A stretch of 13,896 nt of DNA from Oscillospiraceae bacterium. Lineage in GTDB: Bacteria > Bacillota > Clostridia > Oscillospirales > Oscillospiraceae. A program made the translations under genes and the position numbers. The DNA is taken from contig JAFRAF010000154.1 in the NCBI GenBank assembly GCA_017405545.1, positions 1 through 13,896 on the forward strand, written 5' to 3'. Positions within the stretch are counted from its first letter, which is position 1, and every line of letters begins with the position of its first letter. Below, one piece after another: positions 1-6,461 of the stretch. The notes under the pieces were generated by a model. The model was not told the DNA's origin. It did not search any database and was given only the letters and a program-made list of their open reading frames with translations.

Positions 1-193
1 CATGACCAGCTTCGGCGCTGAGAAGATCAAGGTCATCAAGGAAGTCCGCGGCATCACCGGTCTGGGTCTGGCTGAGGCCAAGGCTAAGGTCGAGGGCGTT
101 CCCGCCACCATCAAGGAGGGCGCTTCCAAGGAAGAGGCCGAGTCCATCAAGGAGAAGCTCGTGGCTGCCGGCGCAACCGTAGAGCTGAAGTAA
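1..193 (+). CDS. rplL: 50S ribosomal protein L7/L12, C-terminal part (5' end outside window)
   Basis: This is the ribosomal stalk protein that recruits and activates translation GTPases. The 63 visible residues are the C-terminal globular domain, with the family's hallmark stretches [24 protein letters not shown] and the ending AAGATVELK. The reading frame is open at the left edge, so the N-terminal dimerisation domain and hinge lie before the window. The Met at base 2 is an internal codon, not a start. Codon use is strongly biased (AAG, GAG, GTC, CTG), as expected for a highly expressed gene. It ends 17 bases before a strong terminator, so it is the last gene of its transcript here. Confidence 0.97.
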   Translation, partial: MTSFGAEKIKVIKEVRGITGLGLAEAKAKVEGVPATIKEGASKEEAESIKEKLVAAGATVELK

Positions 194-209
194 GAATAGC
201 TGAATTATT

Positions 210-247
210 AAAACCAGCACAGGGTGTACGTCCTGTGCTGGTTTTTT
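210..247 (+). terminator. Intrinsic terminator of the rplL transcript, probably two-way
   Basis: A perfect stem pairs 211-223 (AAACCAGCACAGG) with 232-244. The loop has 8 bases and a run of seven T follows (242-248). Read on the minus strand the same stem is followed by TTTTAATAATT, so it can also end the deacetylase gene that converges on it and stops at 257. Confidence 0.95.
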
Positions 248-256
248 TGTTGGGCA

Positions 257-1045
257 TCAGCCCTTTGCGGGCTGCATGCGGCCGTTATTGTCTATCGTAT
301 AATCCCCCTTCAGCAGCAGCTCCGACACGGGCACTATCTCGTAGCCCTCGCCGATGAGATACTCGATTATCCCGGGCAGGGCCTCCGGCGTGTGCAGGGC
401 CGCGTTGTGAAACAGCACGATGCTACCGGGAGAGACCTTCCCCGTCACCCGGTCGTATATCGTGTCCGCGTCGTAGTCCTTCCAGTCCAGACTGTCCACA
501 TCCCACTGTATCGTATGTATGCCCATGCCGTTGACCGTGGCTATGACGTTGTCGTCATACTCCCCGTAGGGGGCCCTGAACAGCGTGGGCCGCTCACCGG
601 TCACGGCCTCGATCTTGTCGGAACACTCGTTTATATTGGCGATTATCTGCTCCGCCGAGAGCTTGTTGAAGTGGGCGTGGTCCGCCGAGTGATTCATGAC
701 CTCGTGTCCGGCCTCGTGCAGCTCCCTGACGGATTCGGGGTACTTATCCACCCACTCGCCCACCACGAAAAAGGTGGCCCTGACATTGTATTTGTCCAGT
801 ATCTCCACCAGGGTATGGGTGTCCTCGTTCCCCCAGGCCGCGTCAAATGTAAGCGACGCCATCTTCTGATCCCGCTCCACCGAGTATACGGGCAGCAGCC
901 GCGCCGTCGACGAGGCGACGGCGGCCCTGTGTCCGCCCACCGTGCAGGCTGTGACCGCCGCAAGCAGCAGGGCGGCGGCTGCGGTGATGCGCGGGTGTCT
1001 TATCCTCATCACAAGATGGGGCCTTTTTTTCAGTTTTTTCCTCAT
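257..1045 (-). CDS. pdaB: Polysaccharide deacetylase, PdaB-like (CE4/NodB domain)
   Basis: This is a predicted extracytoplasmic deacetylase of N-acetylated cell-wall sugars, 262 residues. NodB motifs appear in order: TFDAAWG at 66-72 (catalytic base D68), HSADH at 119-123 (metal ligands H119, H123), RAPYG at 157-161, DVDSLDW at 182-188 and LFH at 211-213. The TFD-x-x-WG form of motif 1, instead of TFDDG, is typical of the sporulation PdaB family, so the missing second Asp is not a defect. The N terminus is basic (MRKKLKK), followed by a hydrophobic stretch at 20-33 and VTAC34, a possible lipobox. I chose the ATG at 1045 because GGAGGG lies 7 bases upstream; the frame runs further upstream, but the next Met (1183) has no such site. 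An upstream ATA-rich stretch could hold a sporulation sigma promoter, but the match is weak. Confidence 0.88.
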   Translation of the reverse strand: MRKKLKKRPHLVMRIRHPRITAAAALLLAAVTACTVGGHRAAVASSTARLLPVYSVERDQKMASLTFDAAWGNEDTHTLVEILDKYNVRATFFVVGEWVDKYPESVRELHEAGHEVMNHSADHAHFNKLSAEQIIANINECSDKIEAVTGERPTLFRAPYGEYDDNVIATVNGMGIHTIQWDVDSLDWKDYDADTIYDRVTGKVSPGSIVLFHNAALHTPEALPGIIEYLIGEGYEIVPVSELLLKGDYTIDNNGRMQPAKG

Positions 1046-1385
1046 GACAAATCCCTCCGCTATAATAATATAGTCCCGCCGCGCGGATATGCCTGTGAGA
1101 GACGACCCCTCCCGTTTTCCCCAAAACCCTACCGCCGCTGTAAACAGGCGCCCCGAGCCTCCTCGCGCCATTCTGAAATCCAAGGGATACGGATACCGCT
1201 ATGCCCCCATATATGCATATAGATTATACGCATATTCGTTATTATATACATTTCCTTTATCTGCATATGAGATATTTATCGCTCTAATAAGTTCGGTATT
1301 TTTTGTTTTTTTGCGCTTTTTCCCAAAATTTATGTAAAAATGGTGAGTTTCAAAAAATTGCGGTAAAATTTTTTTCGAATATATA

Positions 1386-1414
1386 TTGACACATCTGCAT
1401 TTTAATGATATGTT
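1386..1414 (+). promoter_or_regulatory. Predicted promoter of the LysR regulator
   Basis: A perfect -35 TTGACA (1386-1391) is followed after 17 bases by TATGTT (1409-1414). The -10 lies inside a 10-base direct repeat, which would suit autorepression. Confidence 0.6.
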
Positions 1415-1422
1415 AATGATAT
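1402..1422 (+). repeat. Direct repeat of TTAATGATAT at 11-base spacing
   Basis: TTAATGATAT occurs at 1402-1411 and again at 1413-1422, so the two copies sit one helical turn apart on the same DNA face, over the -10 region of the lysR promoter. It is a candidate operator; the binding protein is unknown. Confidence 0.5.
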
Positions 1423-1466
1423 ACTGGTTAAGAGTTGTATTTTTTAGCGTTTCCCGAGGTATACAC

Positions 1467-2351
1467 ATGACTCTAAAGCATCTTAAAATCTTCACCGAAG
1501 TATGTCGTTTCGGCAGCATCACCGCCGCCGCCAAGTCCATGGGCATGACCCAGCCGGCTGTAAGCGCCGCTATAAAGGAGTTGGAAAAGTCCTACAATAT
1601 AAGGTTGTTCGACAGGATGAATAACAGGCTGTACATCACAGCAGCCGGTAAGCAAATGCTGGTCCACATCGAAGAGATTAACCGCCAGCTCAGTGAGTTA
1701 AAGGATATTGCCGACAGTACCCGCGGTGACAGAAAGCTCCGTATCGGCGTTGATGTCATACTCGGCATGTATCAGCTGCCCGAGCTGCTGGACAGAATAG
1801 GCATGGATGAGATGAGTTTAAAAACAGAGTTCTTTATTCTCACGCCGAGCCTTCTCAGCAGAAAGCTGCTTAACAACGAGCTGGATCTGGTACTGTCCTC
1901 CGGCTTTGACTCAAGCATGTTCACTGTTTCTGAGTTGGGCAGCTCCCCGCTGTGTCTCATGGGCGGTAGCCTGAACAACTCACCCTTCTCCGATCAGCTT
2001 AGCCCCGAGGATCTGAAGATAGAGCGGCTGCTGCTGCTTGAGACCGAATCCCCGATATATGAATCCTTCTGCAGATCCATTATGGAGAAGGCCGACGTAA
2101 ACAGCGGATTTATCAGGAGTATCACACCCGAGCCGCTTATAAAGGCCGCGGTTGACGGCCAGGGTATAATAGTCCTGCCGAGACTTATGGCAGATTACCT
2201 TATCCTCAGCGGGAAAAAGCTCAAAATACTGGAGACAGAGGGCATCTCCGCTCAGCTGCATTTTTACTCGGCAACCCACAAGCAAAAGGATCCCGACCCC
2301 TATGTTGAGCGAATAATAGAGATGACAAGGGCCATCCTGTCGCGTACTTAA
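1467..2351 (+). CDS. LysR-family transcriptional regulator
   Basis: This 294-residue protein has the usual LysR length and layout. The N-terminal winged helix-turn-helix is clear (AAAKSMGMTQPAVSAAIKEL, then LFDR and an ITAAG wing at about 20-62). A linker helix and a periplasmic-binding-protein-like effector domain (about 90-290) follow. Family members bind a small coinducer and usually control themselves and a divergent gene; here the divergent gene is the PdaB-like deacetylase, 421 bases away. I chose ATG 1467 because GAGGT lies six bases before it and the canonical LysR N terminus (MTLKHLKIFTEV) begins there. The frame is open 27 codons further upstream, but those codons overlap the predicted promoter. 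The effector cannot be told from sequence. Confidence 0.93.
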   Translation: MTLKHLKIFTEVCRFGSITAAAKSMGMTQPAVSAAIKELEKSYNIRLFDRMNNRLYITAAGKQMLVHIEEINRQLSELKDIADSTRGDRKLRIGVDVILGMYQLPELLDRIGMDEMSLKTEFFILTPSLLSRKLLNNELDLVLSSGFDSSMFTVSELGSSPLCLMGGSLNNSPFSDQLSPEDLKIERLLLLETESPIYESFCRSIMEKADVNSGFIRSITPEPLIKAAVDGQGIIVLPRLMADYLILSGKKLKILETEGISAQLHFYSATHKQKDPDPYVERIIEMTRAILSRT

Positions 2352-2402
2352 TTGAAATACACGCAGTAATTTAAATACACATATAATTACACAACAGAAA
2401 TC

Positions 2403-2445
2403 ATAAAGAGCGCTGCCGCAGAATGCCTGCGGCAGCGCTCTTTAT
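2403..2445. terminator. Terminator hairpin between convergent genes
   Basis: A perfect 18-bp stem pairs 2403-2420 with 2428-2445 around a 7-base loop (GAATGCC). The T tracts are short (TTTAT on the plus strand). It lies between the lysR stop (2351) and the stop of the serine hydrolase on the other strand (2464), so it probably ends both transcripts. Confidence 0.85.
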
Positions 2446-2463
2446 GTATTTGTAGTACTCTTA

Positions 2464-3537
2464 TCAGCTCTGTGCGCCCGTGAAAAAGCCATACGCGGCG
2501 GTGGATATATCGCTTATGGTCTGCTTCGCCGAGTCATCGCTCGCCGGGGAGTTGCATATGGCGCATATTATGTAGCTGTTCTCCGATATCACTATGCCCA
2601 CATCGCCTATGGATACGCCGGATATGTATCCGGGCTTTGAAGCGACAAGCACGTCCTCCGGGATGTTCCACTTAAGGCCCTCGTTTTTCTGCTGGGCCAG
2701 AAGCAGGCTGAGCATCTCGTCCGAACGCTCGCTGCTGACACATTCGCCCCTGTATATCATTTTCAGCAGCTTTGCGCAGTCCTTGGCGCTGACATAGTTT
2801 TCAAGGCCGTCCGACCAGTCCAACATGAGTCTGAGCATCTGTGTGTAGTAACAGCCGACGCTGTTCGCGTACGCGGTAACCTTCCCCAGGCCCACGGCGC
2901 TGTCCCCGCCCCCCAGCTTTTCGACAAGCCGGTTGGTGGCGTCATTGTCGCTCACCGTGATCATGGCATAGAGGTCGTCATAGACCTCGTCCTCCGACAA
3001 TACTCCCTTGTCTATCTGATCATAGACGGCGGCCATAACAAATATCTTTATAATGCTCGCGGAAATCATTTTGCCGTCGGTAGGGGGATTTTGGGTGCAG
3101 CTTATGCTCTCGCCCGAGGCGATGTCCTCAATATATACGTCCCAGATCCCGCTCTTGCCGGAGAGTATGGCATTTATATCCGATTCAAGGGAATCCAGCC
3201 TGCTGACCGGCGCCTCGGGATAGGGAACGGCCGCCGCCGGGCCAGTGTCGCCGGCGCCCTCCGCCGAATCAGCCGAAACTGTACCATCCGCGGCTTCCGC
3301 CGTGTTATCGGCCTCTGCCGCGTTTGCCGGGGCAGTCGTCTCAGAATAGCCCGGCTTCACGCTCTGTGGCTGCATTGTTCCGGTGTCGGCAACGCCCGAT
3401 TCGGACATATTCCCGGCCTTTTCGGCGAACATGCCCGTGTCCCGGCTGAACAGCAGCTCAGTGAGCACAAATCCCGCGCAGAACGCGATTATTATCAGCG
3501 ATATAGAAATACATATGGCTTCTTTGGATCTTTTCAT
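2464..3537 (-). CDS. Class A beta-lactamase-like serine hydrolase, membrane-anchored
   Basis: The 357-residue protein has an N-terminal membrane segment (about 8-28), an acidic low-complexity linker (about 40-110) and a penicillin-recognising catalytic domain. Motifs seen are S161-I-I-K164 (SxxK), SDN at 196-198 and K-P-G at 301-303 in place of KTG. SxxK to SDN is only 35 residues, where classical class A enzymes have about 60. No ExxxN omega-loop motif for deacylation is visible; the region reads DWSDGLENY. Real beta-lactam hydrolysis is therefore doubtful, and a cell-wall peptidase or similar role is as likely. Its ATG overlaps the amidase stop (TGATG) and has no good ribosome binding site of its own, so translation is probably coupled. 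It is the last gene of the operon. Confidence 0.85.
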   Translation of the reverse strand: MKRSKEAICISISLIIIAFCAGFVLTELLFSRDTGMFAEKAGNMSESGVADTGTMQPQSVKPGYSETTAPANAAEADNTAEAADGTVSADSAEGAGDTGPAAAVPYPEAPVSRLDSLESDINAILSGKSGIWDVYIEDIASGESISCTQNPPTDGKMISASIIKIFVMAAVYDQIDKGVLSEDEVYDDLYAMITVSDNDATNRLVEKLGGGDSAVGLGKVTAYANSVGCYYTQMLRLMLDWSDGLENYVSAKDCAKLLKMIYRGECVSSERSDEMLSLLLAQQKNEGLKWNIPEDVLVASKPGYISGVSIGDVGIVISENSYIICAICNSPASDDSAKQTISDISTAAYGFFTGAQS

Positions 3538-4586
3538 CAGCTTATACCCAGGAACCTGTCTATTCCGTTTGCCGCGCCCTGTACTATCTTGTCCTGATAG
3601 TCCTCTGTGGCCAGCAGCCTGTCCTCATCGGGGTTTGTCAAATACCCCATCTCCAGTATGGTGACCGGCACCCGGCTCCAGTTTATGCCGACCATGGTAT
3701 CGGTGACCCACACGCCCTCATTTCCGGCGCCGGTGGCGGCGACCACCCCGTCCAGCACACAGTGGCTGAGCTTATATGACTGCTCGTAGAGATCGCTGCA
3801 CCAGGGGTTGTCGCTGGACTGGCACACCACCATGACCCCGTTGACGCTGCTGTCCTCGGAGCCGTTGGCGTGCACTCTGATGAACACGTCGGCATTGGCC
3901 TCGTTGGCCATCTCCGCCCGCTCAACATTGGATATGTCCACATCGTTGCTCGTGCGGGTCATTTTGACGGTATATCCCCTGTTTTCAAGCTCATCCCGGA
4001 GCTTCAGGGAGACAGTCAGGTCCAGCTCATATTCCTCAAGGCCGCTGACAGCTCCGCTGGTACCGGAGGAAACCTTTGCCTTCATCTCATCTGAGCCGGG
4101 GCCAAGGGGCTCCTTGTCGCTGTTGGCCTTGGCCTGATGTCCGGGGTCGATGACAATTGTCTTCCCGTTGGGTTCCCTGTTCACGGGTCCACTTTCAGTC
4201 GACGCGTCCGTCTGGGAGACGGCGCTGTCACCAGAGGAGCTGTCCGATATTTGCGCATCGTCCGTCTGCTCTGCGTTTTCCTCAGGCGCGGCAGTGTCCG
4301 CTGCCGGGTCCTGCACGGGGGCAGTCTGACTGTCATTGGTCTCCGTCTCCGTATCTGACGCCACGAGCTCATCCGGCTCGCCGTCCTGTCTCGCATCGCC
4401 CGCGGGTCCGGAGCTGAGCGCGCCCGTCTGCCCTGCGCCCATGGCGCTCTGGGCCTCGGCGTCAGCGTCCATCTGTACGCTCTCATCATTCCTGTCAAAA
4501 AGCCGCGTTCCGACAACCGTAACAACGCCGCAGAGCATAGCGGCGCTCAGAGCGAGCATCAGCACAGCCACGATTTTTTTCGCCAT
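3537..4586 (-). CDS. N-acetylmuramoyl-L-alanine amidase (Amidase_3), membrane-anchored
   Basis: This enzyme is predicted to cut the bond between muramic acid and L-alanine in peptidoglycan, outside the membrane. It has 349 residues: an N-terminal signal anchor (about 4-27), a roughly 110-residue acidic linker rich in Asp, Glu, Ser, Thr and Ala (31-140), and the catalytic domain (141-349). Zinc ligands are H150 (IDPGH), E187 and H239 (VHANGS). The catalytic Glu is E312 (ILEMGYLTNPDED). ATG 4586 is preferred because GGAG lies six bases upstream. The frame runs on to 4673 without a better signal, and the true N terminus matches a membrane anchor. It follows the phosphatase gene and is coupled to the serine hydrolase. 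Confidence 0.92.
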   Translation of the reverse strand: MAKKIVAVLMLALSAAMLCGVVTVVGTRLFDRNDESVQMDADAEAQSAMGAGQTGALSSGPAGDARQDGEPDELVASDTETETNDSQTAPVQDPAADTAAPEENAEQTDDAQISDSSSGDSAVSQTDASTESGPVNREPNGKTIVIDPGHQAKANSDKEPLGPGSDEMKAKVSSGTSGAVSGLEEYELDLTVSLKLRDELENRGYTVKMTRTSNDVDISNVERAEMANEANADVFIRVHANGSEDSSVNGVMVVCQSSDNPWCSDLYEQSYKLSHCVLDGVVAATGAGNEGVWVTDTMVGINWSRVPVTILEMGYLTNPDEDRLLATEDYQDKIVQGAANGIDRFLGIS

Positions 4587-4674
4587 AAAAATCTCCATTC
4601 CGGCCGTTTTTCCCTCAAGCACATCGCCCCGCAAACGGCAGGCGGGCACGACCGGGCCATAAGCTCTCTTCAAA

Positions 4675-4701
4675 ACATGTCCAGGCGTATGCCAGACACG
4701 T
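4675..4701 (-). other. Intercistronic hairpin between phosphatase and amidase genes
   Basis: On the minus-strand RNA, ACGUGUCU-GGC pairs with GCC(U)GGACAUGU around an ATAC loop. The stem has 11 pairs, two of them G-U, and one bulge. Four T follow. The wobble pairs fold only in the minus-strand RNA, the direction of the operon. It may be a partial terminator, a processing site or an mRNA stabiliser. Confidence 0.4.
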
Positions 4702-4734
4702 ATCCCGCTATACGATCCCCGTGCTCTCCCCTGT

Positions 4735-5673
4735 TTATCTGCTTATAACCGAGATAAGGGCGCCCAGCACAAGGGCCAGAAGCATGTACAGCCCTGTGCC
4801 CTCCATTTCGCCGCGGAGAGAGCCCAGTCCCTTATTTCCGGGTTTGCTTTTGGGGATGCTCTTTCCGGACGCCTCCCCGCCTTGCCCGGCCCGCTTTCGA
4901 GCTTTGGAAAATTCCCAGCTCTCCCGAACCTTCACCACAAGGGCGGTGATGTTATCCCTGCTGCCCTGCTGTACCGCCGCTGTGACCAGGTCCCGGGACA
5001 GTGTCTCGGCGTTGCCGCCTTTTTCAAAAAGGGCGGACAAGCGCTCCTCGCTGAGGCTGTTTAAGCCATCGCTGCACAAAAGCAGGCAGTCGCCGGGGAC
5101 CAACTCCGCCTCGCAGCTCTCAACAGCTTCCAGCCTGCTCACATCCGGATCGCCCCCTATGCAGGCAGAAAGGCCGCTCCGTCCGTATCTTGAATTCTGC
5201 CCAGAGCTCACAGGCTCCCGCGCCCGGGTGAGCCTTTTCAGCTTTCCGCTGTGGTAGAGAAAAGCCGAGCCGTCGCCAAGATTATGTATTCTGGCCCGGT
5301 TCCCTCCGGCGGTGAGAAGGGTCATTGTGGACGTGGCATGCGCGTGTTTTTCACTCGAGAGGGCGCACAGTCGGCTATTTGCGCTTTTCACATACTCGAT
5401 AACAGCCAGTTCATTTCCATGGAGGAGCTTTCGCCCGTTTTTCGCCATGAGTTTTGCGCAGGCCGCCGAGGCCAGCTCTCCAACGCCCAGTCCTCCGGCC
5501 CCGTCGAACACCGCCGCGACCACCTCGGGCATATCCGACGACTTCTCCGAATGTCTGCTGCTGAGCTTGTCTGAGGGCAGAGTCAGCCCGTTTATGCAGT
5601 AATTATCCTCGTTTAAGTCTCCGCGCACGCCCACATCGGTGCACACGGCGCAATCAAATAAACAGTTGTCCAT
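4735..5673 (-). CDS. PP2C-type Ser/Thr protein phosphatase with C-terminal membrane anchor
   Basis: This is a predicted metal-dependent protein phosphatase of the Stp/PrpC kind, 312 residues. PP2C motifs in order are DVGVRGDLNEDN (13-24), DGAGG (57-61, metal Asp D57), GDGSAF (133-138), SDGLNSLSE (201-209, metal Asp D202) and RDNIT (239-243, metal Asp D240). A basic, glycine- and lysine-rich linker (about 255-290) leads to a single hydrophobic segment at 294-310 ending in SR, so the catalytic domain should stay in the cytoplasm. The usual partner, a PASTA-type kinase, is not in the window. ATG 5673 is chosen for its GGGTG upstream and its place 25 bases after a predicted start of transcription. 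It is the first gene of the envelope operon. Confidence 0.92.
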   Translation of the reverse strand: MDNCLFDCAVCTDVGVRGDLNEDNYCINGLTLPSDKLSSRHSEKSSDMPEVVAAVFDGAGGLGVGELASAACAKLMAKNGRKLLHGNELAVIEYVKSANSRLCALSSEKHAHATSTMTLLTAGGNRARIHNLGDGSAFLYHSGKLKRLTRAREPVSSGQNSRYGRSGLSACIGGDPDVSRLEAVESCEAELVPGDCLLLCSDGLNSLSEERLSALFEKGGNAETLSRDLVTAAVQQGSRDNITALVVKVRESWEFSKARKRAGQGGEASGKSIPKSKPGNKGLGSLRGEMEGTGLYMLLALVLGALISVISR

Positions 5674-5704
5674 AAAGCACCCGCTTATTGTTCTGATTAT
5701 TGAT

Positions 5705-5733
5705 ATATTAACACTGTTCACCGGGCTTTTCAA
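5705..5733 (-). promoter_or_regulatory. Predicted promoter of the phosphatase-amidase-hydrolase operon
   Basis: On the minus strand TTGAAA (5733-5728) and TAATAT (5710-5705) are 17 bases apart. Transcription would begin near 5698, leaving a short leader before ATG 5673. Confidence 0.65.
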
Positions 5734-5756
5734 CAATCCCGGTCCTTATCATACTG

Positions 5757-5788
5757 TTAAAGCGGCTCGATGCCTCGAACCGCTTTAA
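5757..5788 (-). terminator. Hairpin terminator downstream of the small acidic protein
   Basis: A 14-bp stem pairs 5757-5770 with 5775-5788 around a 4-base loop. One position is G-U in minus-strand RNA but a C-A mismatch in plus-strand RNA, so it is built for the minus direction. It lies between the acidic ORF and the operon promoter. No long U tract follows. Confidence 0.65.
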
Positions 5789-5883
5789 ATTTTCAGATCG
5801 CTCTGTACACAGCGCGTGTATCTATGTTAGAATAGGCATACGGCTCTCCGCGCCGTGTCCGGCGGCAGAGCCTTAGCAAAGGG

Positions 5884-6186
5884 CTAACAGAGCTTGGGCC
5901 ACTCGATGTCCACGCCGTACTCCAGCGTACATTCCTCTCCGTCTTCCCCCTCGCCGTTCAACTCTCCTGCCAGGGAGGCAAAGGCGTTGCCCAGATCGGA
6001 GAGAAAGCCGAACATGTCAAAGCCCTCGTCGGAACCATTCCCCTCGTCGGCGGGCTGCTCCGCTTCCGCGGCGGGTCCTTCCGCCGAAGTCTCATCGGCG
6101 GTGTTCTCCATGCCGACCACCTCAAAGCCCTCGCTGGTTCCGAATATCTCGGCCAGGTCTATGCCGTCAATATTGAAATCGCTCAC
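5884..6186 (-). CDS. Hypothetical small, very acidic protein (GTG start)
   Basis: I do not recognise this 100-residue protein. It has 27 Asp/Glu and a single basic residue (Lys98), so its predicted pI is very low. Its middle (about 27-57) is low-complexity (Ala, Glu, Gly, Asp). A more ordered end follows: FGFLSDLGNAFASLAGEL, then C86 and the C-terminal EWPKLC with C100. No signal peptide or membrane segment is seen. The GTG at 6186 is chosen because AAAGGAG sits 8 bases upstream. The in-frame ATG at 6210 has no ribosome binding site and lies only about 10 bases after the likely transcription start. A hairpin terminator downstream suggests a single-gene unit next to the envelope operon. Confidence 0.65.
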   Translation of the reverse strand: MSDFNIDGIDLAEIFGTSEGFEVVGMENTADETSAEGPAAEAEQPADEGNGSDEGFDMFGFLSDLGNAFASLAGELNGEGEDGEECTLEYGVDIEWPKLC

Positions 6187-6226
6187 TTCAAACGCTCCTT
6201 TAATCTTCATTATCTGTGCGACATCA

Positions 6227-6255
6227 AGTATAGCACTTCTACAGGGAAAAATCGA
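6227..6255 (-). promoter_or_regulatory. Predicted extended -10 promoter of the small acidic protein
   Basis: On the minus strand GTGCTATACT gives a -10 TATACT (6232-6227) with the TGn extension. The -35 position (TCGATT, 6255-6250, 17-base spacer) is weak. Transcription would start near 6220. Confidence 0.55.
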
Positions 6256-6351
6256 GCCAAAGCCCTACATTTTACATATCCGAAACATTTTTCGCTTATC
6301 CCCCGGGCCGGCCATCCTTTGTCAAACTCTTTCTGAGGGCTGACTCGGTCA

Positions 6352-6403
6352 TATATACAGGCGCCGGGAGCGGCGCACACCGGAGCACTGTATATAAATA
6401 CAG
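6352..6403 (+). promoter_or_regulatory. Structured, repeat-bearing leader upstream of mntP
   Basis: TATATACAG (6352-6360) can pair with CTGTATATA (6388-6396), enclosing a perfect 6-bp GCGCCG/CGGCGC hairpin with GGAG loop (6361-6376). CTGTAT (6388-6393) can instead pair with ATACAG (6398-6403). ATACAGGCGC itself is repeated at 6355-6364 and 6398-6407. The two pairings exclude each other, as in a switch. It could equally be a DNA operator. It does not match the yybP-ykoY manganese riboswitch consensus as far as I can see, and I could not place a clear promoter. Confidence 0.4.
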
Positions 6404-6461
6404 GCGCACCCGTCTGTTTGTATCAATAAGCCTATTAACAACCAAAAGCGAGTGAGATAAT

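Larger units (their letters stand above)
1046..1466. other. Divergent intergenic region, right part very AT-rich
   Basis: About 420 bases separate the deacetylase (-) from the LysR regulator (+). The left part (to about 1195) has ordinary GC content and carries the deacetylase ribosome binding site. The right part (about 1200-1440) is strikingly AT-rich. It contains GCATAT three times (1215-1220, 1230-1235, 1263-1268), poly-T tracts and the lysR promoter. No convincing gene or RNA was seen. Such a divergent region is a typical place for LysR-type control of the neighbouring gene. Confidence 0.6.

Noticed and set aside
450..1045. Inactive deacetylase because motif 1 is TFDA rather than TFDD
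   Set aside because: The PdaB family normally has TFD-x-x-WG here, and all other motifs are intact.
224..1222. Long open frame of 332 codons on the plus strand opposite the deacetylase gene
   Set aside because: It is the shadow of the GC-rich deacetylase gene. Its composition is Arg/His/Pro-rich without any family motif and it has no ribosome binding site; the minus-strand frame has all CE4 motifs.
5842..5872. GC-rich hairpin GGCTCT...AGAGCC downstream of the acidic ORF as a terminator
   Set aside because: The stem is imperfect and lacks a T tract; the perfect stem at 5757-5788 is the better terminator.
6300..6461. yybP-ykoY manganese riboswitch before mntP
   Set aside because: The location is right, but I could not find the conserved loop sequences; only a different repeat-based fold is seen.
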